Source: Jimgerdemannia flammicorona
Lineage: Eukaryota > Mucoromycota > Endogonomycetes > Endogonales > Endogonaceae
Assembly (NCBI GenBank): GCA_003990745.1
Contig: RBNI01004130.1
Location: forward strand, 1-14,600
Reading direction: 5' to 3'
DNA length: 14,600 nt
A program made the position numbers and the translations under genes. The notes below the pieces were generated by a model that was not told the origin of the DNA, did not search any database, and worked only from the letters and a program-made list of their open reading frames with translations. Shown in pieces: positions 1 to 9,039 of this stretch (position 1 is its first letter; the number at the start of each line of letters is the position of its first letter).

Positions 1-394
1 CACTCCCCCTACCTACACGAATAAAGACTACTTTCTCACCCACAACACCAACCCTCCCCCCACTCTGCCTACAGATTTGTTCTACCAAATGATGCCTTCG
101 ACCCCCCTTCAACCCCCAACCAAGCCACCAGCCTGTCAAGGTGTCTTCCATAAGGCTACGCCACCTCCTCAGCCTGACCTCAGAGCCAAGTTTCCTCCCA
201 TCCTCAAAAACAAATAACCAGTGACTGGCCAGCCCCACCCAAATGGCCAAAGCCCAACCTAATGTCAGCCATTCCTTCCCCACCCCCCCCTCCAGTCTGC
301 CTCTTAGATCCTCCCATTGCCCCTGCATGTCAGCTCCCCTACACACTACTCCCAGATGATCCCCAATGTTCTGCCAAAAGGTACTAAGTACCTC

Positions 395-480
395 ACACTC
401 TCCTAGCCAATGTTCAGGTGTCTGTACATATCCCCCTTCCTGTCCTAAATTATAACACTCTTCACAGTCGAAGCAGCCTC
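395..480 (-). other. C-terminal zinc-binding cluster of LINE ORF2 (zf-RVT-like)
   Basis: In the second frame the minus strand reads GGCFDCEECYNLGQEGG and, after a short gap, PEHWLGECEVL. The spaced Cys residues followed by His-x4-Cys fit the zinc-binding module found after the RT in many LINEs. About 130 further residues follow without a stop to the window edge. Confidence 0.75.
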
Positions 481-1299
481 CCTCGATAAGGTGACTGGAG
501 TGGAAGTTGAGCATGACATTTCGCCTCAGCACATGTCACCAGACCACCCAGTACTTCAGCAGCAGCCACCTCCTCACCTTGGCACTCTAGGCCCAAATGC
601 TATGCCAGTCCCACTCCTCACCAATTCCAACACCCTGCCAACTGCTAGGCCACAGATCCTGGCCTGGTCCCCATTGGCATTCGATTCCATCACCAATATC
701 AAACTCAATTAAGGGAATGCCTCCTAGTAACACTTGGTTCCATCTCCACATCACTGGGTCCCAAGCCTCCTCCCCTTCATTTCCCTGCCACCTAATTCCA
801 ATGTAGCACACCCCCTCTGCCACTCCCCACCAGAAGTCTTTGTATCGCAATTGTCCAGAGTTCTGAAGGCCCACAAGTGCTAGGAGATCACCAGTCGAAC
901 CCCTTGGCGAGGACCTCATCTCCCAGACTTTCTGCAGTAGGGGAACCCAACCACTCCCTCTCAACTCCACTGCTCTCTTCAGCCACCATGCTCTCAAGCA
1001 GTATAGCCTCTTAGGAAAGTCAACCAGCCTAAGTCTCCTACTCACCACTGGTAAGGACAAGACCTCCTAGCTGATCTGACTCCGCCTTCCAGCTCAGATC
1101 CACCCCTTGGCCAGCTTCATCAATCGCTTCACCACCCAAGCTGGGAAGTCCAGATAATAAGCTAGATACTACACCTTCGGCAGCCAATAGATGTTCAGAA
1201 TCAAAATGCGTCCTGCCAGAGACAATTGGCAGCCACCCCAACTCTGCAGGGCCTCCTCCTGAATGCCAACCCACTGCTCTCACCAAAGCCTGGGCAGAA

Positions 1300-2260
1300 C
1301 CAACCCATATACTGACAGATAAATACCCAAGTACCTAACTGCCTCACCAGCAGGGACAATTGTACCAATAATCTCCCCGCCCACCAGACCATTGTCTAAC
1401 ACCATTGTTTCGCACTTATGCCAATTAAGCCTAGCCCCAGAGTTCGCCTCATACCACTCCACTGTTTCCTTGAGCTTCTCAACATCTGCAATTGATCCCA
1501 GACTGACCACCATGTCATCAGCAAATGCCCCTACTTTCCACCCAATGCCAAAGATAGAGAGCCCCACTATCTTCTGCCTGATTCTGTCCATGAAGGGCTC
1601 CAGAGACAAAGCATACAAAATGGGGGACAGTGGGTCCCCCTGGGCACCCCCCTACCCAGAGGAAATGCTTCCCCTCTATATCCATTACACATGAGTGCCA
1701 CCCTACTTCCTTCTAGTAGGCTGATCATGGCAGTCCTGAACTGTTGTGGGACCCCAATCTTATCCAAAACTTTTGCCAGCCAGACCTGTCGCACTCAGTC
1801 ATAAGCCTTCTCCTTGTCCAAAAAGACCAGATGCCCATCCAGTCCACTGGTTTGTGCCCCTTCAATAATGCCATGCACCCATGCTGTGCCATCTCTGATG
1901 AGCCAGCCTCTCACAAAGCCCTGCTGCTCCTCACCCAAGACTTGCTGGGCCACCTTTTGCAACCTTGCGACCACCACTTTGGTAACCAACTTTCTGTCCA
2001 TATCTAGTAGCATAATCAGCCTCCAGTTCCTCCAGTCCTCTCAGCTACCTTTGTTCTTATAAAGCAATATCACCAGCCCTAGATCCTGTTCTCCCACCCA
2101 TCTCCCTGTCTATAGAATCCAATCACACAGTGCCATCATCTCTCCCAGTACTCCGGGGACTCCCACCATCCTTTTCCAGAAGTCCCAGAGCAGACCATCC
2201 TCCCCAGGCACCATACCCAAGGTTGTCGTGGCAAGAACCTGGTGGATCTCCTCCTCTAGC
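1300..2260 (-). other. Reverse transcriptase domain of LINE ORF2
   Basis: LINE-type RT blocks can be followed in order. They are GMVPGEDGLLWDFWK (2190s), LLYKNKG (near 2050), KLVTKVVVARLQK and GEEQQGFVRG, then FLDKEKAYD (1800s, first catalytic Asp). After the frameshift near 1642 come QGDPLSPILYALSLEPF, AFADDMVV (about 1520, catalytic Asp pair), SGARLNWHKCE and VRYLGIYL. A TGA at 1795-1797 directly follows KAYD, where LINEs often carry Arg. Later blocks (GGCQLSLAGRI and LPVVSRRLRLVDFPKR) lead into a Trp-rich region down to 590 in which I recognise no RNase H domain. Confidence 0.92.
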
Positions 2261-2839
2261 ACTAGCAGTACTAAGTCACCCAACCCATCTGCTTGGGTAG
2301 GGTGCCAACCCTCCAATGCCCAATCAATGTCCTCAGCATCTGCCCCACCCTCCTCCTCACTCCACAATCCACTCCAATGCTCCTTTAATGATCCAAGAAT
2401 GTCTTGTACCCCATGTACCAATAAACCATCAGCATTAAGTACCCCCTCCTACCTTTGCTGCACTCTTCTTACCTGAAGGGCTCTCGTAAGAAACTTTGAG
2501 GGCTGCTCTCCTTCCTCCAGCCCCTACCAATGAAGCCGTGCTGCCAGACCCTGGACCCTTGCCTCTTCCTCATTCCACAGCATCTGTTATAGTTCAGCCA
2601 CCTCCATTCTTAACCTTATCAATTGCTAGTCCTCTTCTCTCTCCAATGTCACCAGTCTTGCCCAGTCCTCCAAGAGTCTTGATAGTCTACTAGAAGTCTA
2701 CTGCACCTGCCGCCTCCTCTGTCTCCCTGCCTCTATACCAGCCTCACTCCAGAAAGTCCTGGCTATCTTCTTCATCCGCATTCACTGAATATCAACTGGG
2801 ACACCTTCCTGCCTCCAGCATTCTACCTGTAGTTGAACT

Positions 2840-3633
2840 ACTTCAGCCCATTTATCCCACCGGATCTTATCATCTAGTAAGGAGGAATTGAGGTGCCAAT
2901 GTCCAGACCCATCCCCACTCCCCCCAAAATGTCCCTGCCCCAAAAGCCCCCAATGATCCGAACAAGGACACCATTCCACCTCCAGTGACTTCCAAACATC
3001 CAAGCCCCAGCAGCTGGCTGTCAGAATCCAATCAATCCTCATCCCCAGGCCCCTGGCCCAGTGCATGTATACCCTCCTATTCCCCCAACATTCTCTACCC
3101 ACATCTACCAGAGCACTCAGTCTTTCCACTTCCTCCCATGCCACCAGTCCTCCACTCTGACCCACAGCTTCTCGTCCTCCATCAGTTCTATCCCTCAATA
3201 TGTCTTGGACCATATTGAAGTCCACACTGAGCACATCTACCCCAATCTCTGCAAGAGTTCCACTCTCTTGTAGGCCTGTCACTCAATTCACCCACTCACC
3301 CCATACCACAGGGCAGTAATAGGAGTTCACCATAACTGGCTCCCAACCTGTGCATATGCACTCTCCCCAGACCAATCTATCCCCCCAGCTCTGCATATCC
3401 CATATCTCCCCTCTGCTCTTCCACACCAGAATTCCAACCTTGCCCCTCCAAACTGCCTCACCACCCCACTCCTTCATCCATTCCAGTCTATCCAAGTCAT
3501 CCTCACACCTGACATCCTGCAAGAGGAAGAGATCGGCCTCCAATCCCTTCAGCCAAGTAAAAATGTTCTTATGTCGATAAGCACCCCATAACCCATTCAT
3601 GTTCAAAGAAAAAATGTTGGTTGTACTATTCAT
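2840..3633 (-). other. APE-type endonuclease domain of LINE ORF2
   Basis: Motifs appear in the right order for exonuclease-endonuclease-phosphatase folds: SLNMNGL, then LFLLQDVR, NSYYCP, DFNMVQ, RIDWILTAS and CPCSDHWGLL. The final SDH box and the DFN, ID and YY positions are kept. The catalytic Glu of the usual LLQE motif is Asp here (codon GAT). One TGA at 3283-3285 interrupts the domain; CGA to TGA is the simplest origin. Family role: it nicks the target to prime reverse transcription. Confidence 0.88.
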
Positions 3634-3667
3634 AAGGGAAATTATATAGTTTCAGATGTGTCCTCTA

Positions 3668-5638
3668 CTACTCCATATCCACTTCCTCCTGTGCCCTATC
3701 TAGGTTGCACTCAGCAAAAGCTTCTGCTTCCTCAGTTCTCTTAGCCTCCAATTCAGCCAGGATCTCAGCCATCTCTCCATCCTCCTTTTCCTCAAACTCC
3801 TTACAGTACTCCAAGCAAGCCTCTTGCCAGAGCTGTAGTCTATGCCTCTTAGTCCAACAGTGGGCAGCCCGCTCACCTGCCACAACTGCCAGAGCAGCTT
3901 CCCTCTCCTTATCTACCTCATACCCCTCCTCCTCCAAGTATACTGCCAGAATTTCTGCCTTCAACGCTGCCACCACTCCTTCACCCTGTAGGATCCTTGC
4001 CCAATGCTCATCGCTCATCACTTGGAGGTCGATTTCTCCCAACTCTTCTGCTGCCAAGTTGTTCATCATCCGGCATACCCAGAGCAAGTTTCCCACCTCC
4101 TTCCCTCCAGGGGTTGCTGGCCTCCCTCCATCCAACATCGTAGTATCAGCCCCTATACTCGCTGACTCATTCCATCCCTCCTTTGGGACATCTACCAATT
4201 CCTCTTCTCCAGTTGCCTCTACCAATCCCCCCTTCTCTGCATTTGGGACTCCAAAGTGCACCTGCTGAGCACCATGCATTGGCACATCCTCCACCACTCT
4301 ATCTCTCACTGCCGGACCTCTTCTGATAAGGGGGGAAGGTGAAGGTGAATCCTCCCAGGTTTTCTCCCAAACCTCAAGTGTGCCATCTTCATATAGATTC
4401 TTGCATGGCACCTTCTCGGCCTCCACCCACCCCCCCTCCTCATTCCTTCTACTACTAGTAGCCCAGACACTTGCCTCAGCACCTTCAGTGGTTGTACTAT
4501 CACTTGCCTTCCTCATCGCCTCTGCCCCCATTTTCACCAACAATTCTCTCTGCCTTCTACACCCTTGGGACCTCTCCCACACCTCCTTATTGATGCAGAC
4601 TTGCTTCCCTCCAACCACCTCAAGATGCATTGTCTCCTCGAATGCCTTCCATGTTTTCACCCTCCTCTCCACCACTCCACTTAACTCCTCCAGTGCTTCC
4701 AGCAAATCCTCTTCCTCCTCCTTGCTCCCTTTTACTCTTGTCACCTTGCACAAGAAAGCCCCCCACACCATCACTGAGGGTCAGTCCCATGCCTTCCCAG
4801 TAGCCTCCTGCCCAGCCAATCAAATCCTGACATAAACATCTCCTGTCTGGAGAGAGGTTCCTTCCCACACTCTGAACTCAATATTGACCACCTCCCCATA
4901 CTCTGCCATGATCTCCTCGACTCTCTTCCTCATCTCTTCAGCAGTAATAGTGGGAACTCCTTTCACCAGAAGCTGCACTACTCTTGGGTCCCACCGCAGG
5001 CATCTCACCATTGGTATGCACACCTCACCCACTTTTATTCCAGCCTTCAGAGCCTCCTCCAGCAGCCCAGCCTCCTCAAATCCCACCTCTACCCCTTCAA
5101 GGCCCTTCAGGAACTTTACAGATGCTGCACCACTCATCTGCTTCGTGATCAGCCCCAGAACCATTTTTGCCGTCACCGCAAAGCCCCAGAAACACATTGT
5201 AACTGCAAATTCCAAGATTGACTTCTTGAGTAATGGAGCCACTGCCTGTCCCGTTACACCATCCACCAGGTCCCCGAGTCTCGTGCCCTTCCCACTGCTC
5301 GGTTTATCATCAGCAGTCCCATCTAGATTTTTTTCCAGATTGCCCATCACACCCCCATCAGCAGTCCCCGCCTCAGCCACTACCCCCCCAGCTCCACCCC
5401 TATGGCCCTCCTAAGAGACACCCCCATGAGGTTGCGGCCTTATAGCCCTCACCGGCACCTTCCCCCCCCTCAGCCAGCTCTCCAGGCCAGCTCCCTGCTG
5501 ACCCCCCTTCACCTTCTCTGCAAAGCTCACTCTGCCAGACCCTTGACCTCCAGCTCTGCCCCCTCCTCCACCATGTCCTCCCACTAGCAGCCCCTCATAC
5601 TTCCCCCCAAGCCAGGACCTCTCCCCACTTGCTGCCAT
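3668..5638 (-). pseudogene. LINE copy 1 ORF1 (Gag-like RNA-binding protein), three in-frame stops
   Basis: One frame runs from the ATG at 5638 to the TAG at 3668, about 656 codons. It is interrupted by TAG at 5411-5413, TGA at 4820-4822 and TGA at 4781-4783. The second LINE copy reads Trp (YDWSLV) at the last of these, so that stop was a TGG codon. The N-terminus (about residues 20-35) is Gly-rich. Residues about 135-165 are hydrophobic (SILEFAVTMCFWGFAV) and strongly conserved in copy 2. Residues about 219-275 (VVQLLVKGVP, then EYGEVVNIEF) resemble an RRM-like fold. The last 90 residues are charged and Glu-rich, probably coiled coil. No CCHC knuckle is visible, although many LINE ORF1 proteins have one. 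By family role, ORF1 proteins bind LINE RNA into a ribonucleoprotein particle. Confidence 0.85.
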
Positions 5639-5700
5639 TTGAATGCTCCAGGGCCACCCTACCCAGTATGCACCTCAGGATACTCATTGGTTGCTATGAT
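5639..5700 (-). other. LINE copy 1 5' leader
   Basis: The bases just upstream of ORF1 are shared with the second LINE at 13328-13395. The clearest block is 5651-5669 on the minus strand, atactgggtagggtggccc, against atactgagtagggtggccc at 13349-13367. Weaker similarity continues to about 5695. This marks the 5' end as essentially full length. LINE internal promoters usually lie in this leader, but I see no specific promoter element. Confidence 0.65.
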
Positions 5701-5937
5701 ACTAGTAGCTTGTCTCCAGAAACTGTGTTGAAAGTGTTACAAAAAGATTGTGTAATCTGAATGTTACCGGAGAAAGGTGGCATTCTAAATGTCAGTATAG
5801 TAGTTATAGATCTCAGTGGTTATAGTTGTGTATATATTCAAGAGTTGTGGTTATTTATTTAGTTTGTTATAGTTCTCCATTTTGACATATCTGGGTGCTT
5901 GGCATATATATATTTGGTAAGGTTCCATTTGATATAG

Positions 5938-6435
5938 TTGTGAATGTAGTTCAAAATGCAGCAAAGTGGCCATTGCGCCTAACACTTGTGCATCTAACAT
6001 TCATCGCACAATGCAACTACTATCTTAGATTAGTCAGTTTCAATCACTTCCTGCACCCTACCATATACTTAAACATTCATGCAACGTAATCATACAATCC
6101 ACCATCTTAGCTTAGTCAGTTTCAATCGCTTTCTGCACCCTACCTTAGCTAGCCCGAGCTCCAACCACATGCCCAAGAGTTAGGCAGCGGCCACACATTT
6201 CCCTCAACATACTCTAGCAATCGTTGTTAGTAATTCATATCAATCGATTTCACACACCCCTCCCACCCATCCCCCTTTGGAACAATAAATGTGCATCTGG
6301 CCTCTTCACATACGAATGTGATTGGCAGGCCTTTGGAAGCGTATGCTTCCTTTGAGCCAAACCCATGTCCCACATTAGATTCATTTTATATAGAACACTA
6401 TTCATCTCACATTAGCCTCCTCATGCGTGGGACAC
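5938..6435. mobile_element. Unidentified insertion of about 500 bp within the 3' LTR
   Basis: This block is missing from the equivalent place in the 5' LTR and in the LTR at 14433. Unlike the RIP-mutated LTR around it, it keeps at least ten CpG sites, so it arrived later or escaped mutation. Possible flanking duplications are tttgatatag (5928-5937) and tttgtataat (6436-6445). I see no terminal inverted repeats, coding frame, tRNA-like boxes or poly(A) end. It contains a duplicated 76-82-bp unit and an AATAAA at about 6282. Its class is unknown. Confidence 0.6.
5996..6147. repeat. Imperfect tandem duplication, unit 76-82 bp
   Basis: Both units contain aacattcat (5996 and 6072), then atcttag followed by ttagtcagtttcaatc, and end with ctgcaccctacc. 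The spacing between matching blocks is 76 at the start and 82 in the middle, so the units differ by small indels. It lies inside the 500-bp insertion. Confidence 0.8.
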
Positions 6436-6468
6436 TTTGTATAATTCTTATATTCTGTGACTTCAAAT

Positions 6469-6475
6469 TGACTCA
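6469..6475. promoter_or_regulatory. TGACTCA (Gcn4/AP-1-type) site in the 3' LTR
   Basis: The palindromic bZIP consensus TGACTCA is intact here. A second copy 31 bases on (6500-6506) reads TAACTCA, one RIP-type G to A change from the consensus. Both positions match intact sites in the younger LTR at 14514 and 14545. The sequence match is seen; regulation is inferred. Confidence 0.4.
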
Positions 6476-6589
6476 GCTTTGTGCTTTGAGACTTCAGTTT
6501 AACTCAGCTTTATGATCTTGTATGTAATTTCTAGATTTATTCAGAGAGTGATTTGTAATTTTAGTGGCTTAGAGGTTATATACTTTCAA

Positions 6590-6606
6590 CTCTTCTCTTC
6601 TTACTT
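6590..6606 (-). other. Polypurine tract before the 3' LTR
   Basis: Just upstream of the LTR start on the minus strand lies an almost pure A/G run, aagtaagaagagaagag. In LTR retrotransposons this tract survives RNase H cutting and primes plus-strand synthesis. Its position next to TGAAAG supports 6588 as the LTR boundary. Confidence 0.65.
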
Positions 6607-7029
6607 TTGATGTCCTAATTGAGGTCTTCTAATTTGGTTTAGTGTTATTATACCATTTGAATGATTAAATGGCTAGTAATGTCTATTGTTCTCAGAAAGT
6701 GATATGCTTATAGTATAGTTGCCTAATACATTGGATTCTTATATTAAAGGGTTGTGTGATCGATGCCATATATCTGAAGTAATTCTGATATCATTCACTG
6801 CTGGAGAATTTCCTCTAAGGAATCTTCTTAAATATCTATACCTTATTTCTCACTAGCAATATGGGGAGAATAGGCTGGCTTTCAGTTTTGCTATTTTTCT
6901 AGAGAGTTGGTATTCCTTTAGTCTTGACTTACTGAGTTCTTGATTTTATTTGTGATAATTATAAGAGTACTTAATATTCAGGAGGAGTAATATATAGTAT
7001 AGAACTGATAGGTATTGGAGTATTTGTTT
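6607..7029 (-). other. 3' noncoding region of the gypsy element
   Basis: This AT-rich stretch lies between the chromodomain and the polypurine tract. I see no further domain, RNA gene or repeat in it. The pol frame probably ends in the high 6900s, but stops make the true end unclear. Confidence 0.5.
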
Positions 7030-7187
7030 AAAAAATCATATTCTTGAACTAAGTTAGTAACATTCTAGAGGTTGGTCTTAGATTTCCATGTCACATTATG
7101 GATCAGGTAACCTTTCAATTTGATATGGTATTCTGGATGGTTCTTGTGGTTATGTTTGTTGAGGATTTGTTCAACTTCATATACTTC
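7030..7187 (-). pseudogene. pol: Chromodomain at the C-terminus of gypsy integrase
   Basis: The frame from 7187 reads EVYEVEQILNKHNHK, then PEYHIKLKGYLIHNVTWKS, and ends NVTNLVQEYDF, interrupted once by TAG near 7067. This is the chromodomain pattern (YEVE start, K-W-K-G-Y core, T-W-E-P box and final helix). Of the three usual cage aromatics, the first Tyr and the Trp of VTW remain, but the central Trp is Leu (IKLKGY). In chromoviruses the domain directs integration to chromatin bearing particular histone marks. It follows the GPY/F module after about 25 residues, as in other chromovirus integrases. Confidence 0.87.
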
Positions 7188-7254
7188 TTGATTATTAATA
7201 ATGACAGGTGCAGGAGGTTTTGTAGTTCAGTTTAGAAATAGTTTGTTATCATTT

Positions 7255-8370
7255 TCATTGTATTACTTGAGATGTTGAACATTGAAGACTAGGTGAATCT
7301 TAATGATATCTAGTAGTACCAATTTGTAAGAGGTAGGAGAGACTTGTGCAATAACTTCAAATAGTCTAATAAATTTACTATTTAGCTTTGTAGAGAGTCT
7401 GTGCTTGAGGTTGTCAACTTGATATCCTCAAATATCTAATAGAACTTTTTCTTCAATTTCAAAAGTTTCTTCTCAACAGTACTGATTGATATACTGTAAT
7501 TGTTGTTCTTGAGCTTGAGATAAATTCTCAATTGCAATCTGGCTTAAGTTGTACATTCAGAGCAGGAATTCTCAAATGGCTTCAATAGTGGAGAGTTCAT
7601 CAGTAGTTCTGATAAGTATTAGAGAGGTGTTTGGGTTTTATTCTATATTGACAAAGAATGGAGTCATTCTAAGAGAGGCTTGTTTGCTGTTATTGTATAT
7701 TCATATTAATCATCTGATCTATAGGAAATATAGTTCTTTAGTATTTATTCCAGAGTTCAGTTTATTCTTTTGGTTTGGCATTCAGTTTTAGAGTAAAAGA
7801 CTGTAAATAGTACAAGTTTTATTTCAAGGTATACATGTAGGGCTTTCCAAAAATAGCTGATGAATTTCAGATCTCAGTTACTAACAATAATCTTGAGAAG
7901 ACTATTATAGCAGAAGATATTGTCAAAGAAGAGTATAGTGATTACAGGTACTATTGCAGTTGTAGCAGTAGTTATGAAGTGAGCTTGTTTGCTAAAATAG
8001 TCTATGAAGATAACAATTATATCTTTCTCATTCTTAGTTTGGAGTAGTTATACAATGAAATCCTTAGAGCTTTGTTCCCAATTAGTAGATGGTACTGGGA
8101 TAGAGTAGAGTAGGCCAGGTTTTGCTAGTATTGAAGATATATTGGATTAGTAGATATCACAGAAAGTAATATAATCTTTAGCTAATCTACCATATAGGGT
8201 CACTAGAAGTTTCAGAAAATAACTTTATAGCATTTATCAAATTCTAAATGTCCAGCTATAGGGGTATTATAACATTCAAATAGGATAGTTCTTTAGAGGT
8301 CTTGATTATTAGAAATATATAATTTATCTTTATAGTAGATAGTATTGTCCTTTAGTTAATATTAGTGATA
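7255..8370 (-). pseudogene. pol: Gypsy integrase: HHCC, DDE core and GPY/F module; catalytic triad broken
   Basis: After RNase H the minus strand gives an HHCC-type start (LYISNNQDL and TPIAGHLEFDK, 8330-8230). The core follows with KDFIV (8060s), VIFIDYFSKQAHFI (about 8000) and ISYFWKALHVYLEIKL (7850s). GPY/F-type text comes last (EKVLLDI near 7450, RLFEVIAQVSPTSYKL and IHLVFNVQHLK, 7350-7260). The first catalytic Asp is kept (GAT at 8062-8060). The second is Asn (AAC at 7879-7877, in VSN before a stop). The Glu is Lys (AAA at 7771-7769), exactly 36 codons later, as D-D35-E spacing predicts. Both losses are G to A changes. Several stops and frame changes add to this. The enzyme would have joined the cDNA to host DNA. 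Confidence 0.88.
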
Positions 8371-8514
8371 TTAAGAGCACTTGTCAATATCATCACTGTT
8401 TAGGATTTCTTGGAGTTCTTGAGCTTCTTTATCATCAGTATATGCTGTGATAATTTGTTCCTTAATGGAGTTGGTAACCAAGGTGAGAGTTTGTATAACC
8501 TCTTTTATTAGTGA

Positions 8515-8975
8515 TCTGAAAATTATATCAGCAATAATATTCTCCTTACCAGAGTGATACTGGATTTTATAGTCAAAATTGGTAAAGACCTTCATTCATC
8601 TGACTTGCTTTTAGGAAAGAGTAGCCTGAGTCTTAATATTACTAATAATTTATAATCTGTTAATACAGTGAAGTATACTCCTTCAAGTTATGGTCACTAT
8701 TTGATCAGAGTATCTATGATGGCTAACATTTCCTTCTTATGAGTCATATGGTTGATTTCAGTATCATTGAACTTGCAAGAATAATAGGCCACAGGGTGTC
8801 CTTCTTGTATAAGTACTACTCTAAAAGCTAGATCAGAGGCATCAGTAGTAACTTCATATGATAGGGTGGAATTTTTCACTTAAAGTACAAGAGTGGTTAT
8901 CAAGACAACCTTCAGTATCTGAAAGGCTGTATTTTGTTTAAATACCCAATTTATAAGATTGTTGAAGTCTTTCTT
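8515..8975 (-). pseudogene. pol: Gypsy RNase H domain
   Basis: The frame includes FNNLINWVFKQNTAFQ, then YEVTTDASDLAFRVVLIQ (catalytic TDAS near 8840), GHPVAYYSCKFNDTEINH, KKEMLAI, and GVYFTVLTDYKLL after a pair of stops. It ends with FDYKIQYHSGKENIIAD, the usual tether to integrase. This is the Ty3-type RNase H order. It would degrade the RNA strand of the RNA:DNA hybrid. It follows the RT directly in the same polyprotein and is interrupted by stops around 8690 and 8880. Confidence 0.9.
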
Positions 8976-9039
8976 TTACTTTGTAGTCTAGGGTTGTTCT
9001 TCATTTTTACTATACTTGGTTATTTAGATAAGAGTAGTA

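Larger units (their letters stand above)
1..3633 (-). pseudogene. LINE copy 1 ORF2: endonuclease, reverse transcriptase and zinc cluster; 16 stops and one frameshift; partial
   Basis: ORF2 starts at the ATG at 3633 (protein start MNSTTNIFSLNMNGL), 34 bases after ORF1. One frame carries the endonuclease and the first half of the RT down to about 1645. A single missing base there shifts the rest to a second frame, which stays recognisable to the left edge. Stops in the first frame lie at 3283, 2782, 2698, 2626, 2587, 2524, 2449, 2110, 2041 and 1795. Stops in the second lie at 1280, 1169, 1094, 1067, 587 and 536. Many fit CAG, CGA or TGG codons changed by one C to T or G to A. The product would nick target DNA and copy the LINE RNA from the nick. 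From 535 to base 1 the frame has no stop, so the protein continues outside the window. Confidence 0.93.
1..5700 (-). mobile_element. Tad/I-like LINE (non-LTR retrotransposon), copy 1, 3' end outside window
   Basis: Two consecutive reading frames on the minus strand form a LINE. ORF1 is a nucleic-acid-binding Gag-like protein. ORF2 has an APE-type endonuclease, a reverse transcriptase and a C-terminal CCHC cluster. ORF1 ends at 3668 and ORF2 starts with ATG at 3633, so they are 34 bases apart and in different frames. A leader shared with the second LINE copy precedes ORF1 up to about 5700. The element is GC-rich and much less mutated than the neighbouring gypsy element, but it carries many stops, so it is dead. 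The 3' UTR and tail lie left of the window. The clade is inferred from fungal composition and domain order; the family as LINE is certain. Confidence 0.93.
5711..6588 (-). repeat. 3' LTR of the gypsy element, split by a later insertion
   Basis: On the minus strand the LTR begins TGAAAGTATATAACCTC at 6588, directly after a purine tract. Bases 6438-6588 align with the reverse complement of 14433-14563. Bases 5913-5931 align with the reverse complement of 14582-14600 (caaatggaa, then cttaccaa). Between these two blocks lie about 500 bases that are absent from both other LTRs. The lower end, TGT at about 5711, was chosen by weak similarity to the start of the 5' LTR at 12988 and is uncertain. Confidence 0.75.

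Noticed and set aside
590..1280. RNase H domain in LINE ORF2
   Set aside because: Some fungal LINEs have one, but I could not find its acidic motifs here.
3705..5414. Long plus-strand open frames over the LINE (3705-4268, 4380-4835, 4884-5414)
   Set aside because: They are Ser/Pro/Thr-rich antisense shadows of LINE ORF1; no family is recognisable and the minus-strand homology explains the sequence.
5695..5770. LINE leader homology extending to about 5770 and 13250
   Set aside because: The match is mostly transitions and overlaps stretches that fit the LTRs better, so I ended the leaders near 5700 and 13328.
5902..5913. Short TA microsatellite
   Set aside because: Too short to be informative in AT-rich sequence.
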